Source: Stictocephala bisonia
Taxonomy: Eukaryota > Arthropoda > Insecta > Hemiptera > Membracidae
Assembly (NCBI GenBank): GCA_035578905.1
Contig: JAQJVL010000694.1
Coordinates: forward strand, 248,001 to 312,000
Reading direction: 5' to 3'
DNA length: 64,000 nt
Positions 61,460-64,000 of this stretch are shown piece after piece; position 1 is the stretch's first letter; the number at the start of each line of letters is the position of its first letter. Both the position numbers and the translations under genes were made by a program. Under the pieces are notes generated by a model, which worked only from the letters and a program-made list of their open reading frames with translations, was not told the origin of the DNA and made no database searches.

Positions 61460-63175
61460 GATATCGATGGGGAGGTAATATCCGATCCCTCTACTGTGGC
61501 TGACATGTTCAACACTTTTTTCTCTGACCTTCCGACCCCTTTGAGTCGAAATAATAGCTTAAACATTCAATCATCTGGCTGTGTGCATGGCCCGTCCACC
61601 TCGATGCTTTTAGCCCCCGTATCTATCAAAGAGCTCACGCAAGTAATACAAAATTTATCGCCCAAAAAGTCCAATGATGTACACTACATGTCTACATGGC
61701 TTTTAAAACAGTGCTTCAGGCACTTGTTATATCCATTGTCACATTTAATAAATATTTCCTTTCAATCTGGACAGTTTCCATCTTCACTGAAAACAGCCAA
61801 AGTAACACCAATTTTCAAAAAGGGGGATCCAAACTCAATCAGTAACTACAGACCTATATCCATATTGCCAGTAATAAGTAAAGTTTTCGAGAAAGCGTTT
61901 TTATTGCGACTGGTTTCTTTTTTGAATAAACATTCTCTTCTCTCGAATGACCAGTTTGGTTTTAGAGAGGGGAAGTCGACAATAGACGCAGTAGTGAGTC
62001 TAGTCGACATGGTAGTTAACAATTTGGAGAGTCGTAGACATACTCTTGGTGTGTTTCTCGATCTCTCCAAAGCTTTTGACTGTGTTAACCATAAAATCCT
62101 TTTAAAGAAGCTAGAGTCATATGGTGTTCGAGGAGTGCCGTTATCGTGGCTCAAATCTTATCTGAACAATAGGTTTCAAGCAGTCCATATCGGTAATAAA
62201 ACATCTAAACCAAGCGAATTAAGGATCGGGGTCCCACAGGGATCGATTCTCAGCCCCTTGCTCTTTCTGGTGTATGTTAATGATACACCTGCATCACTGC
62301 GTCATGGGCGGCTTATTCAGTATGCAGATGATACAACCCTCTGTACAAGTGAGGAGTTGAATTCGGATTTGGAAAGAGTAACCTTTATAGATTTAAATAG
62401 TTGTGCCCAACATTTTAATAGTATCAATCTTAAAATAAACCCTTCTAAAACTAATTTTATTAGATTCTCCTTACGCCCATCACAAATTGATCAATCGCCG
62501 AGGGTTGTCTTGGATGAAGTAGAGGTGGATGAGGTTCATGCGACAAAATTTCTCGGAGTTATCATCGACCGGGGACTATCTTGGACCAATCATATTGATA
62601 TGGCCTGCTCCAGGCTGTCATCCGGAATATACGTTCTAAGAACCCTGTCCGAGATATGTCCCAATCAAGTCATGCTTGCGGCGTATTATGGTCTCATTTA
62701 TCCTCACCTGTCGTATGGAGTTATTCTTTGGGGTGGCTGTTCCTCAGCAGACTTAATGAGACTCTTTAGACTGCAAAAAAAAGCAGTAAGGATAATGTCC
62801 AAACTGAAGTCTAGAGAGTCATGCAAACCCGTATTTAAGTCGTTAAAGCTATTGACATTGCCTTGCATTTACATTTTAGAGGCTGCATCTTATTGTATGT
62901 TCAAATGTGTGCTCACCAAAGGCAGTGAAATACATAATTATCCAACCAGACAAAGAGAAAATTACAGAATCGCACAACATAGGACTGTAACCTACGAGCA
63001 CCTTCCCTCACAAGCAGGTGCTCGCTTGGTCAATAGTCTTCCGATAGAATACAAAGGCAATATTGAGCCAAAGGCTTTCAGGGTACGGTTAAAGAGATTT
63101 CTCATTTCCGAAGCCTTTTACTCCGTGAGAGATTTCTTATCCCACAACTGGGAGACCAATAATTCGGCGGTTTGA
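61460..63175 (+). pseudogene. LINE ORF2 C-terminal part: reverse transcriptase
   Basis: This is in frame with the endonuclease; the sequence after the TAA reads DIDGEVISDPSTVADMF, so the ATG at 61496 is internal. Counting from that Met, AKVTPIFKKGDP is at 101-112, NYRPISILPVISKVFE at 117-132, QFGFREGKST at 153-162, motif A FLDLSKAFD at 187-195, GVPQGSILSPLLF at 245-257 and motif C YADD at 276-279. Post-palm blocks FLGVIID, YGLIYPHLSYGVILWG and LQKKAVRIM follow, then LTLPCIYILEAASYC and the C-terminal VNSLPIEYKG region to the TGA at 63173-63175. The three catalytic Asp are present and the frame is open for over 570 codons, so the RT looks intact. Role: target-primed reverse transcription in the nucleus. 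The upstream TAA means this copy should not make a full ORF2 without readthrough. Confidence 0.93.
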
Positions 63176-63360
63176 CACTGGAAGCTGGAGTATCTAACTT
63201 GGACTAATTGTGTGAATGTGAAGAATATATGACCCAAAAATGTATGAATGAATGTGGAATTCTGTAGGAATGGCTGCTTTAATTTTAATCAATATACAAT
63301 TTAATTCAAGTCTGACGATTGCGATACATTTAATGTAAATGTCCATGCAATAAAAAAATT

Positions 63361-63384
63361 ATTCTATTCTATTCTATTCTATTC
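63361..63384 (+). repeat. (ATTCT)n tail at LINE 3' end
   Basis: Four ATTCT units and a partial one follow an AATAAAAAAATT segment. In CR1-type elements such short 3' repeats are the RT recognition end, in place of poly-A. Confidence 0.85.
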
Positions 63385-63639
63385 ATTTTGAGCTCCAAGG
63401 TCAAGTGAGTGGCCTAGAATTAATTTCCCTTTATGCCTCGGCCTAGGTTCTTAAGACTTTTGAGTTCATAAAGATACGAATGAAAATAATATAGTAGATA
63501 TTCTATTTAAGCTATTCCAAATTAAAGCTTATAATTAGTCTGGAAAGTCAATGCCCAGTCGATAACCACCTTTATCAATATAAACTTTTTGAGAAAGACG
63601 TATGATCAAGATATCCGTTTTTGTCATTTAGAATTATTA

Positions 63640-64000
63640 GTATTGATTGTTCATTAGTAAGACACCCGATCGTAGAGATATAGGTGAACAGGAGGGACTG
63701 ATGAGTATGATGAGTGTATATGAACGAGTGTAGTCATTGTTACTAACTAAGGTTGATTATCCCTAATAAATAGCCATTTATTAATAATCCAAGATTCAGG
63801 GTGACTAGGGGATTTACAGGTTGACTGGAATTCAAATCACGTAGTATTGGTCCGATTTTCAGCCAGATACTGACTTACCTTCCCTACGTAACATCTGGAC
63901 CCTGACGTCTCTAGAAGTGGATGGTTCCACTCAATGGGAACCATCGAGTGGACGACCTGTCAGTATTAAGAAGTCCTAATATAGAACATATCGCCTACAA
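63640..64000 (+). repeat. Dispersed repeat DR1, copy F, cut by the window end
   Basis: Runs TTCATTAGTAAGACACCCGA, TCGTAGAGATATAGGTGAAC, CATTGTTACTAACTAAGG, AATTCAAATCACGTAGTATT, CGAGTGGACGACCTGTCAGT and AACATATCGCCTACAA, continuing past 64000. It lies 255 bp downstream of the LINE tail and is the best match to the A/B order without nested insertions. Confidence 0.85.

Larger units (their letters stand above)
59874..63385 (+). mobile_element. CR1-like non-LTR retrotransposon, 5'-truncated
   Basis: Contains, in order, the end of ORF1 (to 60257), a candidate frameshift site, an ORF2 with apurinic-type endonuclease and RT (60227-63175, one internal stop), a ~185-bp 3' untranslated region, an AATAAAAAAA segment (63349) and a terminal (ATTCT)n tail at 63361-63384. 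Short ATTCT-type 3' repeats instead of poly-A, and an esterase-like ORF1 end, are features of the CR1 clade; I infer CR1 or a close Jockey-superfamily relative. This is by far the best-preserved coding sequence in the window. Its lower AT content than the surroundings fits a young insertion. Flanking target duplications are not evident. Confidence 0.9.

Noticed and set aside
1..64000. Host protein-coding genes
   Set aside because: I looked for conserved domains in the listed frames on both strands and found only retroelement proteins. Short exons in long introns could still be missed without transcript or homology searches.

Overview
The window is AT-rich, repeat-dominated eukaryotic DNA in which I find no host gene. 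Everything that codes, or once coded, for a recognisable protein belongs to non-LTR retrotransposons (LINEs). The content (CR1/Jockey-type LINEs, a tRNA-derived SINE, a 5S-rRNA-like SINE fragment, short TTAGG runs like the insect telomere repeat) fits an arthropod, most likely an insect. That assignment is inference; nothing here fixes species or order.

Layout. 0.5-1.1 kb: first array of a GT-rich minisatellite whose core recurs at 20.5, 21.0, 21.6-22.3, 41.9-42.7 and 43.4-43.9 kb, in both orientations. 7.1-8.3 kb: decayed reverse transcriptase (RT), minus strand. 10.05 kb: hammerhead-ribozyme-like motif. 11.6-13.1 kb: ~91-bp satellite. 17.2-18.3 kb: an older RT fossil. 19.0-20.4 kb: 30-bp array. 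24.0-26.3 kb: 28-bp array in which each unit is a palindrome. 27.6-28.1 kb: 246-bp tandem duplication. 29.4-29.7 kb: 31-bp array. 32.0-32.4 kb: 22-bp array, followed by a SINE. 36 kb: 5S-like fragment. 37.2-37.5 kb: hairpin with ~96-bp arms between TA-rich tracts. 37.7-38.7 kb: 54-bp array that keeps a 350-codon frame open. 41.75-42.9 kb: minisatellite flanked by 167-bp direct repeats. 56.6-58.7 kb: ~34-bp array. 59.9-63.4 kb: the youngest element, a CR1-like LINE with the end of ORF1, endonuclease, RT and an (ATTCT)n tail.

A dispersed repeat of roughly 500 bp, called DR1 here, has six clear copies (8.4, 15.9, 40.5, 43.9, 49.3 and 63.6 kb) and one scrap (11.1 kb). I do not recognise it. Two copies carry nested insertions: a truncated LINE in the 40.5-kb copy, and a ~199-bp terminal-inverted-repeat element with an 8-bp target duplication in the 49.3-kb copy. 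The other copies show the empty sites.

The 59.9-63.4 kb element is the only place where coding parts work together. The end of an esterase-like ORF1 runs into ORF2 in the -1 frame at a canonical U UUU UUA heptamer one codon before the ORF1 stop. No AUG lies between the start of the open ORF2 frame and the endonuclease domain, so -1 frameshifting is a reasonable hypothesis for ORF2 expression. ORF2 is otherwise broken by a single TAA between endonuclease and RT. Copy numbers given for arrays are span divided by period, not exact counts.
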